30,469 nt of DNA from JACRAO01 sp964490895 (lineage in GTDB: Bacteria; Bdellovibrionota; UBA1018): positions 1 to 30,469 of the forward strand of contig CAZBEI010000068.1 in assembly GCA_964490895.1 (NCBI GenBank), written 5' to 3'. Position 1 is the stretch's first letter; each line of letters opens with the position of its first letter. The notes below the pieces were generated by a model, which saw only the letters and a list, made by a program, of their open reading frames with translations, was not told the origin of the DNA and made no database searches. A program made the translations under genes and the position numbers. Of the stretch, positions 1 through 8,608 are shown piece after piece.

Positions 1-19
1 ACACAGGGTTTGTGCACTG

Positions 20-47
20 CTCAGGTGTAGAAAAATATACCCCTGAG
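20..47. other. Imperfect hairpin near left edge, possible terminator of an upstream gene
   Basis: Arms of ten bases (20-29 and 38-47) pair with one mismatch around an A-rich loop. No clear T-run follows on either strand, so a terminator role for a gene left of the window is only a guess. Confidence 0.25.
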
Positions 48-158
48 TTAAAATTCTACCAAAAAACAGTTTCCCTAATCATTCTCAAATCCTAAATTGA
101 ACTCTAACTTGTTCAAACTCTTGTTACTGTCTGAACCACAGCGCCCCGTGTTAAAAGC

Positions 159-187
159 TTGACTCAAACAACTCAGCGCGTTATATG
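159..187 (+). promoter_or_regulatory. Sigma-70-like promoter for the porin-like gene
   Basis: TTGACT (159-164) lies 17 bases before TATATG (182-187). Transcription would start near 194 and leave a leader of about 100 nt before the ATG at 294. The rest of positions 1-293 holds no gene that I can see. A short stem (238-250) in the leader is too small to interpret. Confidence 0.55.
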
Positions 188-293
188 CTGACCCTTCAAT
201 CCGAGATTTTGCTTTAAGATTCGCAGTTCGTCAGCCCTGAGAGGATCTCAATGCAAAACCCCGGATTGTTTTTAACTTAACAAAGGAGATCTT

Positions 294-1373
294 ATGAAAC
301 ATGTATTTAATACCATACTTCTGTGTAGCTTTGTTTTAGTGACACAGAAATCCTATAGTGACGACGGTGACAATAGTGCCGCTTATGAGCAAGAAGGCTT
401 TATACAAAAAAGTGTTCCAGCTCCAGTTGTGGCTCCAGCTCCAGAAGTAGCTGCTCAGCCCCAAACAGCCCCGGCAGTAAAAGAAGCCCTTCAAATTGAT
501 GTTTCTGGCCATGTCAGAATGGACGGCACATTCAATGATAGTAGTAACTATCAAGACAATTTACGTCTGAAAGCCACTGACCTCAAAATCAAAGCCGGGA
601 CAAACGACGTAAAACTCAATTTGCTCTTTGAATACAATCAACGTTTAAGAGTAGACGGCAAAGATGCCACTCTTTCTGATTTTAACATTGGATCATTTGT
701 CAAAGAAGTCTATGTTTCAATTAAAGCTGCGGAAAACGTCCTGGTAAAAGTAGGGAAACAGGAAGTGGCCTTTGGACAAGACCTTAATAAAATGCCCATC
801 TATCACGATAATCCGACCCATAATATTTCTGAATATACTCAGGTTATTGGTGTAACAGGTGTATGGAACACAAAATCTATCACATCTGCCCTAGACAGCG
901 TCGAAGTCTCCGCATTCGAAACCGGAAAAAACAACTTAAAAATCGACACCGACCAACTCGATGGTATCGCTGCACGAATAACCAAAGAAATCCAAGATGG
1001 AACAACTCTAGAAGCTTCGTACTTGCATGCTGGAAATGGCAGTGCTGCCAACGAAGATCGTGTGAGCTTAGGTGTTGTTTCCCATTTAGACGAATATACA
1101 GCATGGGTAGAAGGCCTTTATTTTAACAACTTCGGTGGCCTAGGTAATTCCAATTACGGTGTTACCGGTGGCGTGAGTCGAGAACTGGGCCCAGGAGAAC
1201 TCGTTTTAGAGTGTACACGAATTGCAGGCACCCAAACTCAGGAAGCCGTTGGCTATAAGTGTAAGGCTGTGGATAGAGTAATGTTTGGTCCCGAAATACG
1301 ATTTACTCAAAATGATAATGGACCCAATGATTTCTCAGCTGGCATGAGAGTAGAAGTTACCTTTGGTAAATAA
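294..1373 (+). CDS. Porin-like outer-membrane beta-barrel protein
   Basis: Probable outer-membrane protein of 359 residues. The first ~22 residues form a Sec signal peptide (Lys-His start, hydrophobic core, cleavage near SYS-D). A Pro/Ala-rich stretch with repeated APAPEV-like words follows (about 42-62). The rest alternates polar and hydrophobic residues as expected for beta strands, and the C-terminus ends VEVTFGK, with the aromatic residue near the end that BAM recognises. The central part (about 65-359) resembles phosphate-selective or general porin barrels, but the specific family is not identified. Start choice is firm: AAAGGAG lies 6 bases upstream of the ATG. It is a single gene with its own promoter and terminator, convergent with the division operon. 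The transported solute is unknown. Confidence 0.75.
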   Translation: MKHVFNTILLCSFVLVTQKSYSDDGDNSAAYEQEGFIQKSVPAPVVAPAPEVAAQPQTAPAVKEALQIDVSGHVRMDGTFNDSSNYQDNLRLKATDLKIKAGTNDVKLNLLFEYNQRLRVDGKDATLSDFNIGSFVKEVYVSIKAAENVLVKVGKQEVAFGQDLNKMPIYHDNPTHNISEYTQVIGVTGVWNTKSITSALDSVEVSAFETGKNNLKIDTDQLDGIAARITKEIQDGTTLEASYLHAGNGSAANEDRVSLGVVSHLDEYTAWVEGLYFNNFGGLGNSNYGVTGGVSRELGPGELVLECTRIAGTQTQEAVGYKCKAVDRVMFGPEIRFTQNDNGPNDFSAGMRVEVTFGK

Positions 1374-1401
1374 CAAGCTCATCCCATAATAAATCGAGAA
1401 C

Positions 1402-1446
1402 CCACAGCCGTGAGAGTATTTTACTCTCACGGCTGTGGTCCTCTTT
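1402..1446. terminator. Long perfect hairpin terminator between convergent genes
   Basis: A perfect 17-bp stem (1402-1418 with 1422-1438) closes on a TTT loop. On the plus strand it is followed by TCCTCTTTT, giving a rho-independent terminator for the porin-like gene. On the minus strand the flanking sequence is only moderately T-rich, but the same hairpin lies directly after the ftsI stop codon and probably ends that operon too. Confidence 0.85.
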
Positions 1447-3461
1447 TACTCTGGCATCTCTAAATAAAGTTTTACCACTCCGTCGTTTGCAATCGATTTT
1501 CCAGGCTCCGGAGACTGTGATTTTACAACTCCATTTCCGTGAGTCACCACTTCGAAAGAATGTCCCTGTAAGCTCCTCAACGTCTCTCTCAAAGTTAACT
1601 TCTGTAATAAAGGCATTTTCAAAAGCGCCGTCCCATCCGCAGTTTCTCCATACCACTCTATGCTGGGCAGAGACTCTGGCTCTCCCACTTCCATCACTTT
1701 GGCCAAAGACCGCTTGAGCTCGTCTTTAAGATAAGGAGCTTTTTCTGGGTTTTCTTTTGCTAAGATAGGGCTGGCTTTGGCCGGCAAACTGAATCGATTT
1801 GCAACGGCATTCAAAACTTCTCGAAAAAGTGGAGCTGCCGTTTCGGACGCATAGTAGATCCCTTTGGGTCCGTCCAAAGAAGTAAAAATCACGACTTTGG
1901 GTTCCACCCCAAGTGGAAATCCAATAAAAGAAGCAATGTATTTTGAACTCGAATACTTTCCTGTGCTCGAATCCACAACCTGTGCGGTTCCTGTTTTTCC
2001 AGCGACTTCGTATCCTTCGAGCGCAGCTTTGACACCGGTTCCTTTTCCTTCTGTCGTGCTGAGTAGGGCTTCGAGCACAGATTCACTCACTTTTTTAGAC
2101 AAAATTCGCTTTGGCAGATCCCCTTTTTTGATCGCATTTTTAATCAGTGTAGGTTTGACGAATAAGCCCCCATTTGCAAAAGAGGCATAGGCTCTAATCA
2201 TCTGAATCGGAGTGACAAAAATTCCTTGGCCAAATCCAATGGTCGCCAAAGACAAAGGTTGCCAAAGTTTTTTAGCAGGCACTTTGCCAGAAATTTCGCC
2301 CGGAAAATCTACCCCCGTTTTATTTCCAAAGCCAAAAAGTTTAAGCGTATTAAAATAACTGTCTGATCCCAACCGTAAAGCTAGTTTTGCTGCTCCGATA
2401 TTGCTGGAGAATTGAATGATTTCTTTCAGTGTGAGCCACTCAAATTGTTCGTGCTTTTCGGCCTCCGTAATTTGTTTGCCTTGAATTAAAAAAGACCCCC
2501 GCTCACCCCAAACTTTATCACTGAGTTTCCAGCCCTGAGAAAGGGCGCTAGCCAATAAAACGGCTTTGAGAGTAGATCCCGGCTCATACCCGTCTGTGAT
2601 GGCACGATTTCTTCTTTTAGAAGAAGCAATATTTTTATCATTTGGATTAAAAGAGGGCTCATTTGCCAATGCCAATATTTCGCCATTCGAAGCATTCATG
2701 ACAATGACACTTCCACTCTGCGCTCCTGTTTTTTGTGTGGCTTTTTTAAGCTCTTGTTCAACTGAAAATTGCAAAGATGCATCGAGAGTCAAAACCACTT
2801 GCTCCCCCTCTTTGAGATGATTTGCCTCCGAAACATCAAAAAAAGTAGGCCGCCCAAAAGCATCTTTGATTGAGCTCACAGATGCGTTTTTCCCTGTGAG
2901 CCTCACATTTTCAAGCAGCTCCACTCCTTCTAAGCCTTCGGAGTCAACATTGACATCCCCTAAAACATGAGAGGCCAGCTCCCCGTGGGGATAAACCCGT
3001 TTACTTTCTTTGATCAAAAATAGTCCTCTCGACAAATTTCCCAAAGGGTCCATCAAATGGGCTCTTTTTAGTTTACTGACTTCGTAATCGCTCAAGTGTC
3101 TTTTGATCCAAACGAACTCCTTTTTTTCGCGGAGTTTTTCTAAGATTTTTTCGTAAGAGAGGTCTGTTATTTTTACCAACAGATGCGCAAGGGATCTGGA
3201 TCTATTCGCTTTTGTAGGATTGGCGGCCAAACTCTGGATTTCTACATTGATGGCCAGGGGCTCTAAGTTGCGATCTAAAATCGAGCCCCGTCTTGGGCGG
3301 ATTAAAACTTTGGACTGAAATTGCCTTTTAGCTAAACTTTCAATCCGCGAATCCCTGATGATCTGTACATCAATCGCCCGCCCTAAGATCAGACAACCCA
3401 TAAAAATAAAAACAAGCATGCACATCGTAACGCGATTTTTGATGGGATCCTGCCTGCTCAT
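1446..3461 (-). CDS. ftsI: Peptidoglycan D,D-transpeptidase FtsI (PBP3) with C-terminal PASTA domain
   Basis: Class B penicillin-binding protein that crosslinks septal peptidoglycan in the divisome. One membrane segment lies at about residues 12-30, followed by the PBP dimerisation domain (about 50-215) and the transpeptidase domain. All active-site motifs are present: SxxK at 296-299 (nucleophile Ser296), SSN at 352-354 and KTGT at 489-492. Residues ~614-671 form one PASTA domain, as in SpoVD-type and deltaproteobacterial FtsI but unlike E. coli FtsI. The length of 671 fits that architecture. The ATG overlaps the ftsL stop by 4 bp (ATGA), so translation is probably coupled. It is the last gene of the operon; murE and murF do not follow. 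Confidence 0.95.
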   Translation of the reverse strand: MSRQDPIKNRVTMCMLVFIFMGCLILGRAIDVQIIRDSRIESLAKRQFQSKVLIRPRRGSILDRNLEPLAINVEIQSLAANPTKANRSRSLAHLLVKITDLSYEKILEKLREKKEFVWIKRHLSDYEVSKLKRAHLMDPLGNLSRGLFLIKESKRVYPHGELASHVLGDVNVDSEGLEGVELLENVRLTGKNASVSSIKDAFGRPTFFDVSEANHLKEGEQVVLTLDASLQFSVEQELKKATQKTGAQSGSVIVMNASNGEILALANEPSFNPNDKNIASSKRRNRAITDGYEPGSTLKAVLLASALSQGWKLSDKVWGERGSFLIQGKQITEAEKHEQFEWLTLKEIIQFSSNIGAAKLALRLGSDSYFNTLKLFGFGNKTGVDFPGEISGKVPAKKLWQPLSLATIGFGQGIFVTPIQMIRAYASFANGGLFVKPTLIKNAIKKGDLPKRILSKKVSESVLEALLSTTEGKGTGVKAALEGYEVAGKTGTAQVVDSSTGKYSSSKYIASFIGFPLGVEPKVVIFTSLDGPKGIYYASETAAPLFREVLNAVANRFSLPAKASPILAKENPEKAPYLKDELKRSLAKVMEVGEPESLPSIEWYGETADGTALLKMPLLQKLTLRETLRSLQGHSFEVVTHGNGVVKSQSPEPGKSIANDGVVKLYLEMPE

Positions 3462-3724
3462 TTGAGATAAACCACCTGCTGCCTTTTGGGTTGACTGAGT
3501 CCAAATTTTAATCGGGCAAGCACCTCTAATCTCCGAGGTGACCGTAGAGCGGTCACCGCCAAACTTTTTTGCTCTTTTTCTTGTTGAAGATTTCGAATCA
3601 ATTTACTGATTTGATCAATCGAATATGTCGTTCTTACAATGGAGAGCCTGAGCCAAACTGTGCCAACAGAAAATAGCAGTAAAACGGGAATGGCCCAAAT
3701 AGGGAGTGTTCTTTTCAGAGTCAT
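3458..3724 (-). CDS. ftsL: Cell division protein FtsL
   Basis: Small bitopic divisome protein of 88 residues that bridges FtsB/FtsQ and FtsWI. A short cytoplasmic N-terminus is followed by one membrane helix (about 8-25) and a periplasmic coiled-coil stretch (about 30-60). The C-terminal motif SPRRLEVLARLKFGL is characteristic of FtsL in this position. Sequence similarity between FtsL proteins is weak, so the call rests on size, topology, the end motif and the place between rsmH and ftsI. It overlaps both neighbours by 4 bp. Confidence 0.85.
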   Translation of the reverse strand: MTLKRTLPIWAIPVLLLFSVGTVWLRLSIVRTTYSIDQISKLIRNLQQEKEQKSLAVTALRSPRRLEVLARLKFGLSQPKRQQVVYLK

Positions 3725-4623
3725 AAAACTCGCTCAGCAACTCGCAATTTAGCACTTCGAGCTCGAGGATTTTGAGCAACTTCGTCATCACCTGCCCGAA
3801 TAATTTTTTTCGTCAATACTCGAAATCCTAGGCCCGGATCCTTAAAAGCTTGTTTGACTTTTCGGTCTTCTAAAGAATGAAAACTTAAAATAGCCACTCT
3901 GCCCCCTGCCTTTAAACAAAGTATACCACTCCTGAGCAAACGATCTAGTTCGTCCATCTCTTGGTTGATGTAAATCCGAAGCGACTGAAAGCACCGCGTT
4001 GCAGGGTGGAGGCGACCATGGCGATAGGGAGGAGGCACAGTGTTAGAAATTAAATCTGCCAAAGCCATTGTGGTCTTTGGGAGTTTATTTTCTCTGCGCA
4101 CCGAAATAATCCTAGCAGCGATGCGTTTAGAAAATCTTTCTTCGCCATACTCACTAAAAATTTTTAAAAGTTCGCCTTCGTTAACATATTGTAAAAAATC
4201 TAAGCATGTTTCTCCCTGAGTCGGGTCTAGTCTCATGTCTAAAGGTCCATCTTTTTGAAAACTAAATCCCCTTTTAGCCTCTTCGATTTGATCACTCGAA
4301 AACCCAAGGTCTGCCAAAACTCCTAAAACAGGCCTCTCACCCACTCGCCGAGAAAGTTCACTAAAAGGAGCATGCATGAGTTCGAGTTGTCCGCTTGACA
4401 TAAAGGGAGAAAATTTAGTTTGAGCCTTTGCAATCACGTTTGGATCTCGATCCATGGCCAATATTTTATGTTTTCTAAACCTTTCGTCCTGTAAAAAAGA
4501 AAGAGTATGGCCTCCTCCTCCCAAGGTACAATCTACCAGCCAATGCGGTGTATTCAGATTTTGAAAAGGCTCCAAAAGATAATCCGCAATGGTATGAACC
4601 AAGATCGGAACATGGACACTCAC
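3721..4623 (-). CDS. rsmH: 16S rRNA (cytosine1402-N4)-methyltransferase RsmH (MraW)
   Basis: SAM-dependent methyltransferase that N4-methylates C1402 in the ribosomal P site. The hallmark SAM-binding motif DCTLGGGGHT is at residues 31-40. ILAMDRDPNVI, LADLGFSSDQ and the C-terminal ILSFHSLEDR and AKLRVAER segments are all family signatures. At 300 residues it is close to the usual ~310. The start is GTG, overlapping the upstream PBP stop in a GTGA junction. As in most bacteria it sits just before ftsL-ftsI, but the usual mraZ in front of it is absent and a PBP gene takes its place. Confidence 0.95.
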   Translation of the reverse strand: MSVHVPILVHTIADYLLEPFQNLNTPHWLVDCTLGGGGHTLSFLQDERFRKHKILAMDRDPNVIAKAQTKFSPFMSSGQLELMHAPFSELSRRVGERPVLGVLADLGFSSDQIEEAKRGFSFQKDGPLDMRLDPTQGETCLDFLQYVNEGELLKIFSEYGEERFSKRIAARIISVRRENKLPKTTMALADLISNTVPPPYRHGRLHPATRCFQSLRIYINQEMDELDRLLRSGILCLKAGGRVAILSFHSLEDRKVKQAFKDPGLGFRVLTKKIIRAGDDEVAQNPRARSAKLRVAERVL

Positions 4624-5819
4624 AGCGCATGATCCAAAAAATATCGCTCGATGGCTCTTCGACCCAAGTAGGAGGATTTTACTTTCCAGTATTTTTGATG
4701 AATGGTCAGCACTGAGATTGCAATAGGCTCACTGCCTTTTTCTGCATATCCAATAAACCAATCATACTTTCCTTTCGGGTCCTTCCCAGAGAGAGATCCT
4801 GTTTTTCCACCCACATCCATCTCGCTAAAACGTCCTCTAAAGAATCCTCGAAAAGAGCGCCTCGAAGTGCCTTTGCGGATGGTCTCTCGCATGAGTGCCC
4901 TGATTTCTTTAGAAGTTGCAAGATCAAATGGGTGAGACCCCTCTGTAAGAGTCGAATGGTAAATCGTTTTTCCATCCTCTAAACGCACAGAATCAATGAC
5001 ATAGGGATCCATCATGATCCCGTTGTTCACGATACTCGCAGCCATAAGTGCTCCTTGAAGGGGACTCATGGTTGTATTTTGTGAAAATCCTGAGGCTGTT
5101 TCTGCCATTCCCCAAGCGTCTTCGGGAATAATGGCTTTCCCAACTTGGATCGGCAGGTCTCCAGCAATCTTTCGATTAAATCCCAATCGCGTGGCATATT
5201 GCTTGAGACTATCCGGACCCACACTAAAGGCCCCTATCTTAGCAAAAACTGTGTTGACCGACTGTGCAAATGCATCTTTTAAGGTCATGTATCTTGTCCA
5301 ACGCGTGAGTTTAGACTTTAAAACATTGCCTCTATAAAGAGTGTGATTTGCCCCATTAAAGGGGATGACTGTGCTGGCTGTAAAGTTTTTTTCGGCAATT
5401 GCTGCGGCAGCCGTGACAATTTTAAAGACAGAAGCCGCAGGATACGTAGCTTTGAGAGCGAGATTTTCCGAGTGGTTTTTTTTCTCCTGACTATAACTCA
5501 CAATCGAAAGCACCCGACCTGATCGCGGGTCAATAGCGACAAAAGCAGCATAATCTGGACGATAAGAGCGCAAGAGATTTTCCATAAACTCCTGCAAGGG
5601 TTGATCCAAGGTGTACTGGATGGCTGCTTTGTGCACTTTACCATCTACAAACAAATCAATTTCGTTCGGAAATTCTTGAATTTCCTCGAAGGCCTGAGCC
5701 AGTGTGTCTCTTGTAACTGAGGGAATAAAGAACGCTTTAAAATAATAATACTTATAAAAAACTGTAAATCCGATTGTCAGTATCGAAAAAAGAAGAATTT
5801 TTTTTTTAAAATGCTGCAT
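4620..5819 (-). CDS. Penicillin-binding transpeptidase-domain protein (no dimerisation domain)
   Basis: Membrane-anchored penicillin-binding protein of 399 residues with one N-terminal membrane segment (about 8-24). After a spacer of ~65 residues it goes straight into a transpeptidase domain with all three active-site motifs: SVFK at 130-133, SVN at 187-189 and KTGS at 339-342. The large PBP dimer domain of class B enzymes is missing, so it resembles a stripped PbpA-like enzyme. Function is probably peptidoglycan crosslinking, or beta-lactam-binding and sensing; sequence alone does not separate these. It is the first gene of the four-gene division operon, where mraZ is normally found. Translational coupling to rsmH suggests a role in division or elongation. 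A short ATG-proximal lysine-rich start is followed directly by the membrane helix, supporting the chosen start. Confidence 0.85.
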   Translation of the reverse strand: MQHFKKKILLFSILTIGFTVFYKYYYFKAFFIPSVTRDTLAQAFEEIQEFPNEIDLFVDGKVHKAAIQYTLDQPLQEFMENLLRSYRPDYAAFVAIDPRSGRVLSIVSYSQEKKNHSENLALKATYPAASVFKIVTAAAAIAEKNFTASTVIPFNGANHTLYRGNVLKSKLTRWTRYMTLKDAFAQSVNTVFAKIGAFSVGPDSLKQYATRLGFNRKIAGDLPIQVGKAIIPEDAWGMAETASGFSQNTTMSPLQGALMAASIVNNGIMMDPYVIDSVRLEDGKTIYHSTLTEGSHPFDLATSKEIRALMRETIRKGTSRRSFRGFFRGRFSEMDVGGKTGSLSGKDPKGKYDWFIGYAEKGSEPIAISVLTIHQKYWKVKSSYLGRRAIERYFLDHAL

Positions 5820-5988
5820 CTTGTTTATTTTGAATGATTTTGGAGTCCTTAGTCAAGGGCAAGTTCGGATCCAAACTATAGAATGAGATTCCTAAGACCC
5901 ATAAGCCAAATATTTTAAAGATCGTAACAAGTTGCATTATAAATTAAAAACCCTTGTATCGCTCAACGTCAAATTGTAAGCTGTCCAT
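5820..5988. promoter_or_regulatory. Divergent promoter region between PBP operon and AMP-nucleosidase-like gene
   Basis: This 169-bp AT-rich gap must contain the promoters of two divergent transcripts. On the plus strand TTAAAG (5915-5920) and TATAAA (5938-5943) are 17 bases apart. On the minus strand TATAAT (complement of 5936-5941) is a possible -10 without a convincing -35. I see no hairpin or riboswitch-like structure. Confidence 0.3.
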
Positions 5989-6852
5989 GTGTATACCAGA
6001 AAAAGACAAAAGGAAAAGACTCCAAATCTCATAGAGACCAATCCTTTTGTTATACCGAACAATAATCGCACCTATTCGAATCAACAAAAATTTAAAATAG
6101 CTCGCGACATGTTAGAGCGGTACACGGGAACGCCCCCAGATAAATTTAGAAAACAAATCATTTTGACAAATTTTGACTATTATATTGAGCGTTTTTATAC
6201 TTTATGTGGAGACACCCGCACTAAAGGCTCTGTTATGGCCGCGGTACATAGCAAAAAAGCAGATGTCTCGATTATTGATTTCTCTATTGGATCTCCAACA
6301 GCCGCGCTTATTATTGAACTTTTAGCACCCATTGAGCCCAAGGCTGTTTTACTTTTAGGGCTCTGCGGAGGATTGCATCGCTCTCTGAGGGTAGGGGACT
6401 TTGTCCTCCCCACAGCCGCAATCCGAGACGAAGGAGCTAGCCAGCACTTTATGCCGACACAGGTTCCAGCACTGCCCACTTTCAAAATCCAAAAATTTGT
6501 CTCCCAAATTGTAGTCGAAAAAGGACTGGATTATCGCACGGGAGTCGTGCACACAACAGACTATCGTTTTTGGGAGTTTGATCAAAAATTTAAGGCTCAG
6601 CTTTACGAAGAGAGAGCCTTAGCCATTGAGATGGAGTCCGCTACTCTCTTTATTGCAGGATTTGCAAGCAAAGTTCCCATTGGTGCTCTTCTCTTGGTCT
6701 CTGACCTCCCCCTTCAGAGAGGTGGAATTAAGACAAAAAAATCAGCCCAAGCCGTTTTTAGAAAATACACTGATTTGCATTTAGAAGTAGGCATTAAAGC
6801 CATGAGTGAAATTGCCGAAAGAGGCGAACATATCCGACACTACAAGTGGTGA
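5989..6852 (+). CDS. AMP nucleosidase-like protein (short Amn family)
   Basis: Probable phosphorylase-fold nucleosidase that cleaves the N-glycosidic bond of AMP to adenine and ribose 5-phosphate. The segment ARDMLERYTGTPPD, followed by ILTNFDYYIERF, matches the entrance of the Amn catalytic domain. GLCGGL, VGDFVLPTAAIRDEG and AIEMESATLF are the nucleoside-phosphorylase/Amn phosphate, base and ribose site segments. At 287 residues it lacks the ~170-residue N-terminal regulatory domain of E. coli Amn (484 aa), as in the shorter Amn-like group. The ATG has no good Shine-Dalgarno, and the basic first 25 residues may be poorly conserved, so the exact start is uncertain. It ends 16 bp before mreB and is probably co-transcribed with it. 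Confidence 0.8.
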   Translation: MYTRKRQKEKTPNLIETNPFVIPNNNRTYSNQQKFKIARDMLERYTGTPPDKFRKQIILTNFDYYIERFYTLCGDTRTKGSVMAAVHSKKADVSIIDFSIGSPTAALIIELLAPIEPKAVLLLGLCGGLHRSLRVGDFVLPTAAIRDEGASQHFMPTQVPALPTFKIQKFVSQIVVEKGLDYRTGVVHTTDYRFWEFDQKFKAQLYEERALAIEMESATLFIAGFASKVPIGALLLVSDLPLQRGGIKTKKSAQAVFRKYTDLHLEVGIKAMSEIAERGEHIRHYKW

Positions 6853-6868
6853 ACAAAAAAGAAATTTT

Positions 6869-7900
6869 ATGCTTAAAAGAATATTAGATTTTTTTTCGAA
6901 TGATTTGGCCATTGATTTAGGAACTGCAAATACCTTAGTCTACGCAAAGGACAGAGGCATCATCATCAATGAACCCTCGGTGGTGGCCATCCACCGAAAC
7001 GCACGAGGACAAACTCGAGTCTTGGCTGTAGGAAAAGAAGCCAAAGATATGCTGGGACGAACCCCTGGCTCGATACAAGCTATTCGGCCCCTGAGAGACG
7101 GCGTGATCTCTGATTTCGAAGTCACTCAAGCAATGCTCAAATATTTTATCCAAAAGGCAAGCGTGAAGCGCTCATTTATCCGCCCACGCATTATTATTTG
7201 TATCCCTTTTGGAATCACACAAGTCGAAAAACGCGCTGTCAAAGAATCCGCCCAAGCAGCTGGCGCGAGAGAGGTTTATTTGATCGAAGAACCCATGGCC
7301 GCAGCCCTTGGCGCTGGACTGCCCATACGAGAACCCAGTGGGAACATGATTGTAGATATCGGAGGGGGCACGACAGAAGTGGCTGTCATTTCTTTGGGGG
7401 GGATTGTCTACTCTAAATCCGTCCGAGTGGCTGGGGATAAATTTGACGATGCTATCGTAAACTATATTCGACGAAAATATTCTCTGCTGATTGGTGAAAG
7501 AACCGCAGAACAGATCAAACTTGCCATTGGTTGCGCGTATCCCTTCGAAGAAGAAAAAAACTATGAGGTCAAAGGCAGGGACTTAATCAGTGGAGCGCCG
7601 AAAACAATCGAAGTCAACTCCGAAGAAATCAGAGACGCTCTCGCTGAGCCTGTTTCTGCAGTTGTGGATGCCATCAAAACTTCTCTCGAGCGCACCCCTC
7701 CAGAGCTGGCAGCCGACATCGTAGACAATGGCATTATTTTAGCCGGCGGTGGAGCACTCTTGGCCAATTTGGATATCCTCATCAAAGAAAAAACAGGCCT
7801 CCCCGTCGCATTAGCTGAGGACCCGCTAACCTGTGTTGTGCGGGGCTCAGGCAAAGCGCTTCAAGACATGGATCTCTTAAGAAAGGTCACCATTGTCTAA
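6869..7900 (+). CDS. mreB: Rod shape-determining protein MreB
   Basis: Bacterial actin homologue that polymerises under the inner membrane and directs the elongation machinery. The first residues (MLKRILDFFSND) can form the membrane-binding amphipathic helix. The actin-fold ATPase motifs are all seen: phosphate-1 AIDLGTANT, connect-1 region, phosphate-2 IVDIGGGTTEVAVI and adenosine motif GIILAGGGALL. At 343 residues it has the normal length. I chose the ATG at 6869 because the longer frame from 6806 lies within the upstream gene and adds 21 residues absent from MreB. No mreC or mreD follows; a PilZ protein gene overlaps the mreB stop instead. Confidence 0.97.
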   Translation: MLKRILDFFSNDLAIDLGTANTLVYAKDRGIIINEPSVVAIHRNARGQTRVLAVGKEAKDMLGRTPGSIQAIRPLRDGVISDFEVTQAMLKYFIQKASVKRSFIRPRIIICIPFGITQVEKRAVKESAQAAGAREVYLIEEPMAAALGAGLPIREPSGNMIVDIGGGTTEVAVISLGGIVYSKSVRVAGDKFDDAIVNYIRRKYSLLIGERTAEQIKLAIGCAYPFEEEKNYEVKGRDLISGAPKTIEVNSEEIRDALAEPVSAVVDAIKTSLERTPPELAADIVDNGIILAGGGALLANLDILIKEKTGLPVALAEDPLTCVVRGSGKALQDMDLLRKVTIV

Positions 7901-8600
7901 CCCTAAATTTGATCCTATTTCTGACGAAAACGCGATGCGTCTTTTGCTCAATGAGGGCCTCAAAACTTCGGCTCCACTTTTTTTATGGACTGAAAATCAA
8001 AAACAGGTGCTTCAAACCAGATTGCATCACCTTTCGGAAGAGGACAAAACTTTTCAGGCGGTTAAGCCAAAAGATACTGACCCAGATGATTTTAAAAAAG
8101 TCATTGATTGCTACTTTAACTTGACACTCAACCGCGCCAATTTATTTTTTAAAAGCCCTCTTGTTGGAATTTCAGGTGATGGCTTGAATTTCAAAATTCC
8201 AGAAAAAATATTCAAGGTACAGCGCCGAAATTTTTTTAGAATTCAGACAAAAGAAGTTGCGCTTATGGAAGTTTCATTTATCCATCCCCATGCTCTGTCT
8301 ACAAAGGTTGTTAAAAATCTGATCGATCTGGGTGAAGGAGGGTTGTCTTTTTTAGTTTCTGATGAGGAAGAAACTCTTTTTCAGGTGGGAATGATTTTGA
8401 AAGAAGTGAGTTTTAACCTCACTGGTAAAAAGATCTCCTGTGATGGCGAAGTCAGGCAAGTGCAGACGTTTTCTGTACATTCGCACTATCGTGGAGTCAA
8501 AATTGGAATTCGGTTTCAGCACCTCAAAGCTGCCATGGCACAACAAATCGCAGCTTTTATTTTTGGAGAAAGTAGAAAGTATTTGACGAAGTTTTTATAG
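7893..8600 (+). CDS. PilZ domain protein, YcgR-like, putative c-di-GMP effector
   Basis: Cytoplasmic protein of 235 residues with a YcgR-like N-terminal half (about 10-105) and a PilZ domain (about 108-230). The first c-di-GMP motif RxxxR is present as RNFFR (112-116). The second, usually D/NxSxxG, reads DLGEGG (145-150), with Gly in place of Ser, so binding may be weaker or lost. The start is TTG at 7893, overlapping the mreB stop by 8 bp. GAAAGG (7881-7886) sits 6 bases upstream and supports this unusual start. Coupling to mreB hints at c-di-GMP control of cell shape or envelope growth, but this is context-based inference. Confidence 0.8.
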   Translation: MSNPKFDPISDENAMRLLLNEGLKTSAPLFLWTENQKQVLQTRLHHLSEEDKTFQAVKPKDTDPDDFKKVIDCYFNLTLNRANLFFKSPLVGISGDGLNFKIPEKIFKVQRRNFFRIQTKEVALMEVSFIHPHALSTKVVKNLIDLGEGGLSFLVSDEEETLFQVGMILKEVSFNLTGKKISCDGEVRQVQTFSVHSHYRGVKIGIRFQHLKAAMAQQIAAFIFGESRKYLTKFL

Positions 8601-8608
8601 CAGATTTT

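Noticed and set aside
1..293. Riboswitch or small RNA in the leader of the porin-like gene
   Set aside because: Only small weak stems are visible and no known riboswitch pattern is recognised.
6806..6868. Longer mreB with 21 extra N-terminal residues
   Set aside because: The extension lies inside the preceding gene and MreB proteins begin at the MLKRI-type amphipathic helix.
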